Source: an uncultured Winogradskyella sp. (GTDB taxonomy: Bacteria > Bacteroidota > Bacteroidia > Flavobacteriales > Flavobacteriaceae). From it: DNA of 64,000 bases. Position numbers and translations under genes: made by a program. This document shows, in pieces, positions 53,209-62,127 of this stretch. Each line of letters starts with the position of its first letter. Within the stretch, counting starts at the first letter, position 1. The notes under the pieces were generated by a model. That model was not told where the DNA came from. It saw nothing but the letters and a program-made list of their open reading frames with translations, and ran no database searches. The stretch covers positions 124,001-188,000 of the forward strand of contig NZ_CANLYI010000004.1 in the NCBI RefSeq assembly GCF_947495255.1. Direction: 5' to 3'.

Positions 53209-53643
53209 ATGAAAATTTCTATAGGTAATGACCATGCTGGACCAGATTATAAATTTACTATCGTAAAACATTTAGAAGCTAAAGGCTATACAGTTACAAA
53301 TTACGGAACAGATACGTTAGATAGTGTTGATTATCCAGATTTTGTACATCCTGTTGCTAAAGATGTTGAAGCTAAAAAAGTAGATTTTGGTATCTTAATT
53401 TGTGGAAGTGCAAATGGTGTAGCAATGACTGCTAATAAGTATCAACATGTAAGAGCTGGTGTTTGTTGGACTAACGAAATTACAGAATTAACACGTTTAC
53501 ATAATAATGCTAACATTATATGTATTCCTGCGCGTTTTACATCAATTCCACAAGCCATTAAAATGGTAGATACGTTTTTAGAAACAAAGTTTGAAGGTGG
53601 TCGTCATCAAAATAGAGTAGATAAGATTCCAGCATCATGTTAA
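53209..53643 (+). CDS. rpiB: Ribose-5-phosphate isomerase B
   Basis: The track ORF starts at 53152, but the family start MKISIGNDHAGPDYK corresponds to the ATG at 53209, giving 144 residues, the usual RpiB length. NDHAG, YGTDTLDSVDYPDF and GILICGSANGVAMTANK (with the catalytic Cys) are diagnostic. It interconverts ribose-5-phosphate and ribulose-5-phosphate. TAACTTTG (53174-53181) is a possible -7 element. The stop codon is followed immediately by the ATG of the transporter gene. Confidence 0.93.
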   Translation: MKISIGNDHAGPDYKFTIVKHLEAKGYTVTNYGTDTLDSVDYPDFVHPVAKDVEAKKVDFGILICGSANGVAMTANKYQHVRAGVCWTNEITELTRLHNNANIICIPARFTSIPQAIKMVDTFLETKFEGGRHQNRVDKIPASC

Positions 53644-54555
53644 ATGAGTCACTCACATAATCATTCACATAATCATAAAGATTTACAAGGACAGAAGTTA
53701 TTAATTTCAATATTCTTAAATATTGTTATAACAGTAGCTCAGGTTATTGGCGGACTAGTTTCTGGAAGTTTATCTTTACTTAGTGATGCCTTACATAATT
53801 TTAGCGATGTTATTTCTCTGATAGTAAGTTATGTAGCTTCTAAATTATCTAAGCAAAAAGCATCAATAAATAGAACTTTTGGTTATAAACGAGCAGAAAT
53901 TCTTGCTGCTTTTATCAATGCAAGTACGTTAATAATTGTAGCTGTATTATTAATAATTGAAGCCGTAAAACGTTTTAATAACCCGCAAGAAGTAGAATCT
54001 AATCTTGTAATTTGGTTATCTATTATTGCAATTATTGGTAATGGCTTAAGTGTTTTATTATTAAAAAAAGATTCTAAAAATAATATAAATATGCGTTCTG
54101 CATATCTGCATTTGCTTACAGATATGTTAGCAAGTGTTGCTGTATTAATAGGTGGATTATTAATGAAGTATTACCAATTATTTTGGGTAGATAGTTTATT
54201 AACATTGTTAATTGCTTTGTATTTAATTTGGGTTGGATATGATTTATTAAAGGTCTCTACGAAGATGCTTATGTTGTTTACACCAGATGATATCAATATA
54301 AAAAAGGTAGTAAGAGCTGTCAATAAACTACCTAAAGTAAGTAAGCTTCACCATGTACATATTTGGAATTTAAGTGATGACGAATTACATTTAGAAGCCC
54401 ATTTAGATTTATCAGAAGATATTACGACTACAGAATTTAATAATTTGCTTTTAAAAATTGAGACTATTTTACACAACGAGTTTAATATTAACCATGTCAC
54501 TATTCAACCAGAGTTTAATAAAGAAGATCCTAAGGAGGTAATTGTACAAGACTAA
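53644..54555 (+). CDS. Cation diffusion facilitator family transporter
   Basis: A 303-residue CDF protein. The His-rich N-terminus MSHSHNHSHNHKD probably binds zinc. Six helices follow with LLSDALHNFSDVISLIVSY in helix 2 (HxxxD) and YLHLLTDMLASVAV in helix 5 (HxxxD), the four-residue transport site of zinc-type CDF exporters. The C-terminal domain contains HHVHIWNLSDDELHLEAHLDL, the metal-binding dimer domain. It should pump zinc or a related ion out of the cytoplasm. It starts directly after rpiB and overlaps the acetyltransferase gene by one base. Confidence 0.94.
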   Translation: MSHSHNHSHNHKDLQGQKLLISIFLNIVITVAQVIGGLVSGSLSLLSDALHNFSDVISLIVSYVASKLSKQKASINRTFGYKRAEILAAFINASTLIIVAVLLIIEAVKRFNNPQEVESNLVIWLSIIAIIGNGLSVLLLKKDSKNNINMRSAYLHLLTDMLASVAVLIGGLLMKYYQLFWVDSLLTLLIALYLIWVGYDLLKVSTKMLMLFTPDDINIKKVVRAVNKLPKVSKLHHVHIWNLSDDELHLEAHLDLSEDITTTEFNNLLLKIETILHNEFNINHVTIQPEFNKEDPKEVIVQD

Positions 54556-54998
54556 TGCTAGATATATTCACTAAAAAATTCAATGAATTAACAACACAAC
54601 AACTCTACGAATTGCTTCAATTAAGAAGTGAAGTTTTTGTAGTAGAACAAGATTGTGTATACCAAGATATTGATGGTAAAGATCAAAAAGCGCTTCATAT
54701 TTTAGGTTATAAGAATGAAAAATTAGTGGCTTATACAAGACTATTTAAACCAGGTGATTACTTTAAAAAATCAAGTATTGGTAGAGTAGTAGTTTTAAAA
54801 ACTGAAAGGCAACATAAGTGTGGTTATGATATTATGGAGGCTTCAATTGAGGCTATAAAAAATCATTATAACGAAACTGAAATTAAGATTTCAGCACAAG
54901 TTTATTTGAAGAAATTTTACAATAACTTAGAATTTAAAGAAATAGGAGAGGAATACTTAGAAGATGGTATTCCTCATATTGCGATGATGCGTTCTTAA
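54555..54998 (+). CDS. GNAT family N-acetyltransferase (ElaA-like)
   Basis: A 147-residue protein with the ElaA pattern: FNELTTQQLYELLQLRSEVFVVEQDCVYQDIDGKDQKALHILGY at the N-terminus, then the acetyl-CoA strand IGRVVVLKTERQHKCGYDIMEASIEA, in which RxxGxG is altered to a KCGYDI form, and LKKFYNNLEFKEIGEEYLEDGIPHIAM. The substrate is unknown. It shares the operon with rpiB and the CDF transporter and ends 7 bases from the convergent OmpA-type gene. Confidence 0.9.
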   Translation: MLDIFTKKFNELTTQQLYELLQLRSEVFVVEQDCVYQDIDGKDQKALHILGYKNEKLVAYTRLFKPGDYFKKSSIGRVVVLKTERQHKCGYDIMEASIEAIKNHYNETEIKISAQVYLKKFYNNLEFKEIGEEYLEDGIPHIAMMRS

Positions 54999-55005
54999 CA
55001 GAAAT

Positions 55006-55842
55006 TTATTTCTTCTCGTAAATCTTAGTTACCAAAATTTCTACACGTCTGTCTAATTTAGGTTCGCCACCAAGTGGTGCTTTACGTCGCATACCAGCAA
55101 ATTTCATACGGTAAGGTTTTACACCTGCTTTTACTAAATAATCATATATATATTTAGCACGTGCCATAGAAAGGTTACGTTTTTTAGTCTTACGATCAAT
55201 GGCATCTCTTGTACCTTCTGTACAGCATACATGACCTTCTATAGTGAAATAAACATTGGTACGTTCTACTAAAATTTCTGCAATGCCATCGAGTACCAAT
55301 TTAGATTCTTTGGTTAAATAACTGTAACCGGTTCTAAATAAAAGATTTTCGAGTAAAATTTTATCACCTTCTTTTAATTCACCTTTTAGAATTTCTTCTG
55401 TATTTGGTGTTTTTGGTTTTTCTTCTTTTGGTTTTGGAGGATAAACAGGTGTTACAATAATTTCTACTTTACGGTTTAAACCACGTATTTTACTTAAATT
55501 TTCTTCGTGAATAACATTTACTAAGATTTCACCTTTACCATCAACATTGGTGATTACAGATTCATCAAATTCGTTATTAGAGAATACTTCTTTAATAGAT
55601 TCTGCTCTATTTTGAGATAATACAAGGTTATAATTATCACTACCTCTATCATCCGTAAAACCATAGATAGATATTTTTTGGATATCAATATCTTCAATTT
55701 CAGTTAAAAAGAGTAATAATCTACTGTGTTCTGTTTCGGGAATATCGTGTTGATCGGTTTCGAAATAAACTTCGTGTTTCAATTCTTCCTGAGAAAAAGA
55801 GAATTGAAAACATAAGCATAAAAGGATAACTAGGGACTTCAT
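55006..55842 (-). CDS. Protein with two tandem OmpA-like domains
   Basis: A 278-residue secreted protein with signal MKSLVILLCLCFQFSFSQ. Domain 1 (about 25-132) has IYGFTDDRGSDNYNLVLSQNRAESI and LNRKVEIIV; domain 2 (about 160-275) has IEGHVCCTEGTRDAI, KKRNLSMARAKYIYDYL and LDRRVEILV, both the peptidoglycan-binding motif order of OmpA C-terminal domains. A Pro/Lys linker (PPKPKEEKPKTP) joins them. No beta-barrel is present, so it is a periplasmic peptidoglycan-binding protein. It lies 63 bases after the S41 protease gene. Confidence 0.88.
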   Translation of the reverse strand: MKSLVILLCLCFQFSFSQEELKHEVYFETDQHDIPETEHSRLLLFLTEIEDIDIQKISIYGFTDDRGSDNYNLVLSQNRAESIKEVFSNNEFDESVITNVDGKGEILVNVIHEENLSKIRGLNRKVEIIVTPVYPPKPKEEKPKTPNTEEILKGELKEGDKILLENLLFRTGYSYLTKESKLVLDGIAEILVERTNVYFTIEGHVCCTEGTRDAIDRKTKKRNLSMARAKYIYDYLVKAGVKPYRMKFAGMRRKAPLGGEPKLDRRVEILVTKIYEKK

Positions 55843-55905
55843 TTTATAATAATTTTCTTACTAACAGAAAATGTTTATGATGATAAATATAGAAAAAAAT
55901 TACGT

Positions 55906-57540
55906 TTATCTCAAAATACTCGTGTATTGTGTTGGATTATTGAGGATATTTAACGCTTTCTTTATTTCATTATTATTTGCGGTATAATAAGTATATAAAC
56001 CTTCACTGTAAAAATATCGTTTAATAATTTCGTCTGTTAGTAATGATTTTAATTGTTTTTTATTGCTATCAATAGCACTAGATTTATAAGATTGTAATGC
56101 ATTAGTTAAGTCATTGTATTCTGATTTAATCACGGCATCTAGTTCTTCTTCTTTTGCTACATTAATTGCATTTGTTAAAGCTATTTCGGTTTTAGTTTTA
56201 AAATTAAAACCACTTGTTTTTATATAGTTTTTAAATTTTTTAAAGTCTGAGTCTGATAATTCAAAGCCTTTTAAATCTTCAACTTTATGATCGTAATAAT
56301 ATTTTGTTGCAAAATTAAATACTAGATTTTCATTTGATATTGCTTTAGAAATAGGTGTTTGTTTTGAAAATTCTACTTCAATATCTGGTTGTACGCCTCC
56401 ACCATCATAAACAGCTCTACCGTTTTTTGTTTTAAAGGCATTATAATTTTCTTCTTGTGTTCTTGTTGCTTTTCCGTTTTCGTCTCTATTCCAATAATCT
56501 AATGCTTGAATACAGCGACCAGAAGGTGTATAGTATCTAGAAATAGTTATTTTCATTTGTGTACCATATGTTAATGGTTTTGGTCTTTGTACTAAGCCTT
56601 TTCCGAAACTTCTGGTACCAACCACAACTGCTCTATCCATATCTTGTAAAGCACCAGAAACAATTTCACTGGCAGAAGCACTGCTTCCGTCAATTAAGAC
56701 TACTAGTGGGATTTCGGTATCAATAGGTTCACGTTGTGTATGATATGTCTTATTATATTTTTTAACTTTAGATTTAGTAGTTACTACTAACTGATTTTTA
56801 GGCACAAAAATGTTAGTGACATTGACTGCTTCATGCAATAAACCACCAGGATTTCCTCTTAAATCTAAAATAAGTTGCGTTGCCCCTTGATTTTTTAAAG
56901 CTTTAATAGCTCTAATAGTTTCTGAAGATGCTTTATCATTAAATTTTCTTAGTACTACATAACCCGTTTTCTCATCTACCATAGAATAATGAGGTACTGC
57001 TTTAATATCTAAAGACTCTCTAATAATTTTTACTGTATTGGTTTTACCTTGACGTTTGTAAGTAATAGAAACTTCAGTACCTGCAGCACCTTGTAGTAAA
57101 TTAGCAGCATCATCTTTAAAATCTTCTACTGTTACTTTATCTACTTTTATAATTTCATCACCTGCTTTTAAACCTGCTTTATCAGCTGCATAATTTTGGT
57201 ATGGCTCAACAATCACCAATTTATCTTTTAGCGTTAAAACTTTTGCTCCAATACCTGTATAATCGCCTGCATTATTTATTCTAGAAGCTTCTACATCTTG
57301 TTCGTTATAAAATTGTGTATAAGGATCTAAATCCTCTAACATGCTCTTAATAGCCGTATCCATTAAATCACCAGGATTGGTATCATCAACGTAATTCATG
57401 TTAATTTCTTTAAAAAGCGTTGTAAATATTTCTATTTGTTTTGCAATTTCGAAGAAATCATTTTTAAATGCTGTGGTACTAAAAAAGATAATTACTGCTA
57501 CAGCAGGAAATAGTATTTTTTTATGTAAAAGTCTTTTCAT
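55906..57540 (-). CDS. S41 family C-terminal processing peptidase
   Basis: I prefer the start at 57540 (MKRLLHKKILFPAVAVIIFFSTTAF), giving a signal or anchor helix directly; the track ORF has 14 more residues. 544 residues. The PDZ domain includes GDYTGIGAKVLTLKDKLVIVEPYQNYAADKAGLKAGDEIIKVD, and the Ser-Lys dyad is in DGSSASASEIVSGALQDMDRAVVVGTRSFGKGLVQ. YTPSGRCIQ closes the protease domain. It degrades or processes periplasmic proteins with certain C-termini. It is downstream of rnpA (75 bases) on the same strand. Confidence 0.92.
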   Translation of the reverse strand: MKRLLHKKILFPAVAVIIFFSTTAFKNDFFEIAKQIEIFTTLFKEINMNYVDDTNPGDLMDTAIKSMLEDLDPYTQFYNEQDVEASRINNAGDYTGIGAKVLTLKDKLVIVEPYQNYAADKAGLKAGDEIIKVDKVTVEDFKDDAANLLQGAAGTEVSITYKRQGKTNTVKIIRESLDIKAVPHYSMVDEKTGYVVLRKFNDKASSETIRAIKALKNQGATQLILDLRGNPGGLLHEAVNVTNIFVPKNQLVVTTKSKVKKYNKTYHTQREPIDTEIPLVVLIDGSSASASEIVSGALQDMDRAVVVGTRSFGKGLVQRPKPLTYGTQMKITISRYYTPSGRCIQALDYWNRDENGKATRTQEENYNAFKTKNGRAVYDGGGVQPDIEVEFSKQTPISKAISNENLVFNFATKYYYDHKVEDLKGFELSDSDFKKFKNYIKTSGFNFKTKTEIALTNAINVAKEEELDAVIKSEYNDLTNALQSYKSSAIDSNKKQLKSLLTDEIIKRYFYSEGLYTYYTANNNEIKKALNILNNPTQYTSILR

Positions 57541-57614
57541 GAGTCTGCTTATAATGTTTTTGAAGTCGCATTGAGACTTCAATATATAAAATTACAACTT
57601 TAATACTTTAGACC

Positions 57615-58025
57615 TTATGCGTCTGAAGTATTAGATTTTGTATTTTCTACCAAAAGTTCATTTTTGGCGATGAATTTTTTAAACAACAATTTCATACTAT
57701 GATTAAGTTTATCAAAAGTTGTTCCATCTTTACTAAGATATAAAATCATAAACGCAAAAGAATGAGAACTATTGTTAAAATAAAGCTGTTTATTAAGCCT
57801 GTACGCTTCACGTAATAAACGTTTAATTTGGTTTCTAGATACTGCTGTTTTATGTAATCGTTTACTAACAGAAACACCAGTTTTTAGCTGCGAACCATCT
57901 TCAAAATCGGTTTTAATATATATAAGTTTAAGTGGGTAAGCTGTTACTGCCTTCCCTTCTGTAAAAAGTTGCTCTATGAGCTTTTTACTTTTTAATTTAT
58001 CCTTTTTAGAGTATTTAAAAGACAT
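57615..58025 (-). CDS. rnpA: Ribonuclease P protein component
   Basis: A 136-residue basic protein. SVSKRLHKTAVSRNQIKRLLREAYRLNK is the RNR motif of RnpA (RNQIKRLLRE), preceded by the FKYSKKDKLKSKKLIEQLFTEGKA start. It binds RNase P RNA and helps mature tRNA 5-prime ends. No rpmH is adjacent; in this phylum they are often not linked. It is followed on the same strand by the S41 peptidase gene. The 211 bases upstream hold no feature I can identify. Confidence 0.92.
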   Translation of the reverse strand: MSFKYSKKDKLKSKKLIEQLFTEGKAVTAYPLKLIYIKTDFEDGSQLKTGVSVSKRLHKTAVSRNQIKRLLREAYRLNKQLYFNNSSHSFAFMILYLSKDGTTFDKLNHSMKLLFKKFIAKNELLVENTKSNTSDA

Positions 58026-58236
58026 TTTAAGAAATTATGCTTTTAGTAAAGCTTTAAAAATTTACGGTATAATAAGTTAACAAAGTACGTTTAAATCTAA
58101 GCAATACTAAAGCTTTAGTGCCAAAAGTTTAATAACCTTAGTAAATGTATGTCTAAATTTTATTAGCAGTTTATTTACAATAATATTAAGTTATTTTTGT
58201 TGTTAAGATTTATTTTAACCCAAATCTACTAGTACA

Positions 58237-60231
58237 ATGACAAAGAAGAAATCTCTGTTTGTTATAACCTTACTCATTTTAGGTTTTGCTTTATACTCAT
58301 TTTACACGTTTTATATAGACAATAATGATAATTTGAAGTCTATATACTTAGTGCCAGAAGATGCGGTTTATATCATAGAAACTCAGGATCCTATTGATAA
58401 TTGGAATGACATTAGCAAAAGTGATATTTGGAAACACCTTAACACCAATTCTTATTTTAATGAATTAGCAGAAAGCCTTAATAAAATTGATACCATTTTT
58501 AAACAAGAAAAAAGTATTTTTAATAGAATTGGGAATAGAGAAATTTTAATATCTGCACATGTTTATAAGCCTAAGAAATATGATTTTTTCTATGTAGTAG
58601 ATTTACAGAAAATCGCAAAATTAAATATTCTAAAAAATCATTTAAACACCTTTACAAATAGTAATTATAAGGTGAGTAAGCGTAAATATCATAATCATGA
58701 AATTATAGAAATTTATGATGTTATAGAACGCGAAACTCTACATATTAGTTTTATTAAAAACCAAATGATAGCGTCTTATGTGCATTCTTTAGTTGAAGCA
58801 TCTATAGATCAATATCTAGAACCTAAGATTGGTAGAAATTTAGATTTTATTGAAGTTGAAAAAGAGGTTGGATATGGTGATATGTTTAGATTATACGTGC
58901 AGTACCAATATCTAGATGAGTATTTAAAAGTTTTTACTAACGATTCTGGTTCCTTAACAAAAACGCTGAGTAGTAGTTTACATTTTAGTGGGTTTAATTT
59001 TGATGTGGATGATAATTCCATCACAGCAAATGGCATCACCAATTTTAATGAAGAGGTTAGTTTATATTTAAAATCACTTCAGAATTCTGGAAATAGCTCT
59101 AGAAGAATTACAGAAATAGCACCAAAACAAACGGCCTTTTATTTAAGTTTTACTTTTGATCGTTTTGATAAATTCTACACAAATTTTGAAAACGTTTTAA
59201 AAGAAAAACCAGAAGAATTTAAAGCTTATTTAGATGGCACAGAACAAATTGAAAATTTCTTAAAAATAGATTTAAAAAAGCATTTTATAAGTTGGGTAGA
59301 TGATGAAGTAGCCTTAATTCAATTACACTCAACGGTTACAAATTCTAAAAAGGATGTTGCTTTTATTTTAAAAACAACGGATAGTGATGATGCTAAAAAG
59401 AATCTACAATTTATTTTAGAACAGATACGACGAAAAAGTCCGGTAAAATTTAAAGAAGTCAGTTACAAAGGGCATTCTATTAACTTTATGGACATTAAAG
59501 GTTTTTTTAAAATCGTATTAGGTGATTTATTTAAGGAAATTGATAAACCGTATTTTACTATTATAGATGATTATGTAGTGTTTAGTAATCACCCAAATAC
59601 ATTGAAGAGTATAATTACCAGCTACATTAATGACGAAACACTTGCAAATTTTGAACCTTTCGAAGATTTTGATAATAATTTTGATAGTAGGTCTAGTGTT
59701 TTTGCATACATCAATTCACCAAATTTATATAATAGTGCCTATAACTTTGTAGATGCTAATACAAAAAAGGAATTGAGGAATAATAAGGATTATTTTATTT
59801 GTTTTTCTCAAATTGGCATTCAACTAAAATCAGAAAATGACCTTTTTGAAACTAAAATTGTGGTAGACTATGAGGACCCTAAAATTGTAAAAACTAAATA
59901 TACATTTACAGATTCACCAATTAGTAACAAAGGAAACACAACGAGTAAACAAATAGAAATAACAGAGGAGACTATTAATAAAGAAACCGTTTTTAATATT
60001 AAAGAAATTTTCCCTTCAGATTTAACGGCTAAAAAATTTGAAAAGAAATACTACAACGGTAAACCAAGATTCTCTGTAGAGCTTAAAAATGGATTAAAAC
60101 AAGGCGACTATTTAGAGTATTACAATAATGGAAAATTAAAAATAAAAGGAAAATACAAACGAGATAAACAAGATGGTACTTGGCGTGTTTATAATTACAA
60201 AGGCGATGTTGTATTTAAAAAACGATTCTAA
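58237..60231 (+). CDS. Large DUF3352-like protein with C-terminal MORN/YwqK-like repeats
   Basis: A 664-residue protein with one N-terminal helix (KSLFVITLLILGFALYSFYTF) and a long soluble part. Segments such as IYLVPEDAVYIIETQDPIDNWNDISKSDIWKHL and YFTIIDDYVVFSNHPNTLKSIIT resemble the DUF3352 family. The end, KKYYNGKPRFSVELKNGLKQGDYLEYYNNGKLKIKGKYKRDKQDGTWRVYNYKGD, is a run of MORN/YwqK-type repeats (Y-x-NG-K, Gly-x-W/Y). Function not recognised. A TATTTTTG -7 element lies at 58192-58199. The minus-strand ORF 58809-59042 is a shadow. Confidence 0.75.
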   Translation: MTKKKSLFVITLLILGFALYSFYTFYIDNNDNLKSIYLVPEDAVYIIETQDPIDNWNDISKSDIWKHLNTNSYFNELAESLNKIDTIFKQEKSIFNRIGNREILISAHVYKPKKYDFFYVVDLQKIAKLNILKNHLNTFTNSNYKVSKRKYHNHEIIEIYDVIERETLHISFIKNQMIASYVHSLVEASIDQYLEPKIGRNLDFIEVEKEVGYGDMFRLYVQYQYLDEYLKVFTNDSGSLTKTLSSSLHFSGFNFDVDDNSITANGITNFNEEVSLYLKSLQNSGNSSRRITEIAPKQTAFYLSFTFDRFDKFYTNFENVLKEKPEEFKAYLDGTEQIENFLKIDLKKHFISWVDDEVALIQLHSTVTNSKKDVAFILKTTDSDDAKKNLQFILEQIRRKSPVKFKEVSYKGHSINFMDIKGFFKIVLGDLFKEIDKPYFTIIDDYVVFSNHPNTLKSIITSYINDETLANFEPFEDFDNNFDSRSSVFAYINSPNLYNSAYNFVDANTKKELRNNKDYFICFSQIGIQLKSENDLFETKIVVDYEDPKIVKTKYTFTDSPISNKGNTTSKQIEITEETINKETVFNIKEIFPSDLTAKKFEKKYYNGKPRFSVELKNGLKQGDYLEYYNNGKLKIKGKYKRDKQDGTWRVYNYKGDVVFKKRF

Positions 60232-60248
60232 GCTAAGAAACATAAAAT

Positions 60249-60284
60249 AAAAAAGAGCACAACCAATTAGTTGTGCTCTTTTTT
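60249..60284. terminator. Bidirectional intrinsic terminator
   Basis: AAAAAAGAGCACAAC, loop CAATTA, GTTGTGCTCTTTTTT: a 15-base-pair stem flanked by T-runs on both strands, between the convergent hypothetical and M1 peptidase genes. Confidence 0.92.
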
Positions 60285-60303
60285 AATTAAGATGATTAAT
60301 GAT

Positions 60304-62106
60304 TTACTCTAAAGTAAATACATTATTCGCTCTGTTTACATCTGCCATCATTTTAGAATGGTCAATTTCAACAGATTTTACAGCTTTTTTAGCATCAAAA
60401 GAATAGGTTGGCATTGCCCAAGCCCAATCATTGATAATAGTAGCTGAGGTTGGCTTTTCGCCACGCATCATTTGTAAAGGAATGTAAAAATCTTCAGTAG
60501 TTCCGTCTGTATAAGTTACAGAAAGATCAATAGGCATTGGCATTAAACCAATACGATCTAAAGTAATTGTGTTTCCTTCAACTGTATTTATACCATAGTC
60601 AATAGTGTTTGTAGTTTGTGCAAAATCTATAAAATACCAATCGAGTTCAAAATCTGTAACACGTTCTGCAGTTCTAATAATATCAAATGGTTTTGGGTGC
60701 TTAAAAGAAAAATCATAAAAATATTTTTTAATGGTTTTATCTAAATTATCATCGCCAATTACATAACCTAATTGCGCTAAGAATACAGCACCTTTACTAT
60801 AGGCAGCAGCTCCATAAACCTGATTGAATTTGTAACGGTCAGAATGTGTAGTCAATGGTTGTTCATAACCAGAATTAGCTAAACCAATGTAACCTCTATA
60901 AGAACCTGAAAGCGGATTAGGATTTTTATCATCCTTAAGCGAGTTCATTGCTAATGCAGAAATGTAACTAGTAAAACCTTCATCCATCCACTCATGTTTA
61001 GACTCGTTAGATGCTAACAAAAACTGAAACCAAGTATGTGCTAATTCATGCGCTGTAACGCCTAATAAGCTACCGTATTTACGTTTTCCAGTAATTAAGG
61101 TGCACATAGCATATTCCATTCCACCATCACCACCTTGAATAACCGAATACTGTTTGTAAGGATACTGACCAACATGAGTACTAAAGAAATCCATAAGTTT
61201 TGCTGTTTCAGCCGGTAACTTTTTCCAATTATCTAAATACGCTTGCTCTAAATCTTTTTTATAGTAGAAGTGAAGCAATGGACCATTTGGCATCTGAAAC
61301 GTATCATGTATAAAATCTGGATCTGCAGCCCAAGTAAAATCGTGCACATTAGGTGCTTTAAAATGATGGGTTTTCTTTCCAGATTTTTTTGTTGGTTCAC
61401 CTTGTAAATAGCCTGTACCACCAACAACATAATTTTTGTCGATTGTAAGCTTTACATCAAAGTTTCCCCAAACACCATGAAATTCTCTTCCAATATATGG
61501 ATCTGCATGCCAACCTTCGTCATCGTATTCTGCTAATTTAGGATACCATTGCGACATTGATAAAGCAACACCTTCCTCGTTATCTCTACCAGAACGACGA
61601 ATTTGAACAGGAACTTGAGCATCAAAATCCATATCAAAAGTTACTTTTTCACCTGGTTGAATAGGTTGATTTAATTTCACCTCTAAAACCGTTCCTACAG
61701 TTTCGTAAGAAATAGAAGTTCCATTTTGCTTTAACCCATTAACTTTAATATAACCTATTTCATTAGGTTGAAGTTTGCTAATACGGTCTGCAATTTTTGG
61801 ACTAGGATCCTTGATTGTACGTGAGCGCACATCCATTTCACTTCCAGGTTGAAAGGCATTAAAAAATAAATGATAATAGACTCTATTCAGTACATCTGGC
61901 GAGTTGTTAGTATAAACTAACTTCTGTTTGCCTTTGTACTGATAGTTGTTAACATCCATATCAATATCCATAGAATAATCTACGTGTTGTTGCCAATAAC
62001 CATTTATTGAATCTGCTACCTTAGTTATTCCTTTTGTAGATGGGTTTGAAGCACCACAAGAAGATAAAACTAAGAATGAGAAAAGGCTAAAAATGAAATG
62101 TTTCAT
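60304..62106 (-). CDS. M1 family zinc aminopeptidase, lipoprotein
   Basis: A 600-residue protein with lipobox-type signal (MKHFIFSLFSFLVLSSCGAS). The active site is HELAH (353-357) with the third zinc ligand Glu376 in EWMDEGF, and GGMEYA (328-333) stands for the GAMEN substrate motif. The first part is the beta-rich N-terminal domain of M1 enzymes, and the C-terminal ARM-like domain is shortened. It should remove amino-terminal residues from peptides outside the cytoplasm. It lies 21 bases after the S8 protease gene, so proteolysis by the two is probably coordinated. Minus-strand ORF 61248-61430 is a shadow. Confidence 0.92.
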   Translation of the reverse strand: MKHFIFSLFSFLVLSSCGASNPSTKGITKVADSINGYWQQHVDYSMDIDMDVNNYQYKGKQKLVYTNNSPDVLNRVYYHLFFNAFQPGSEMDVRSRTIKDPSPKIADRISKLQPNEIGYIKVNGLKQNGTSISYETVGTVLEVKLNQPIQPGEKVTFDMDFDAQVPVQIRRSGRDNEEGVALSMSQWYPKLAEYDDEGWHADPYIGREFHGVWGNFDVKLTIDKNYVVGGTGYLQGEPTKKSGKKTHHFKAPNVHDFTWAADPDFIHDTFQMPNGPLLHFYYKKDLEQAYLDNWKKLPAETAKLMDFFSTHVGQYPYKQYSVIQGGDGGMEYAMCTLITGKRKYGSLLGVTAHELAHTWFQFLLASNESKHEWMDEGFTSYISALAMNSLKDDKNPNPLSGSYRGYIGLANSGYEQPLTTHSDRYKFNQVYGAAAYSKGAVFLAQLGYVIGDDNLDKTIKKYFYDFSFKHPKPFDIIRTAERVTDFELDWYFIDFAQTTNTIDYGINTVEGNTITLDRIGLMPMPIDLSVTYTDGTTEDFYIPLQMMRGEKPTSATIINDWAWAMPTYSFDAKKAVKSVEIDHSKMMADVNRANNVFTLE

Positions 62107-62127
62107 GTAAAAATATATTTTATAGAA

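Noticed and set aside
57541-57582. Upstream part of the S41 peptidase ORF (MKSQCDFKNIISRL)
   Set aside because: The second Met directly precedes a good basic-hydrophobic signal helix, so the longer start is less likely.
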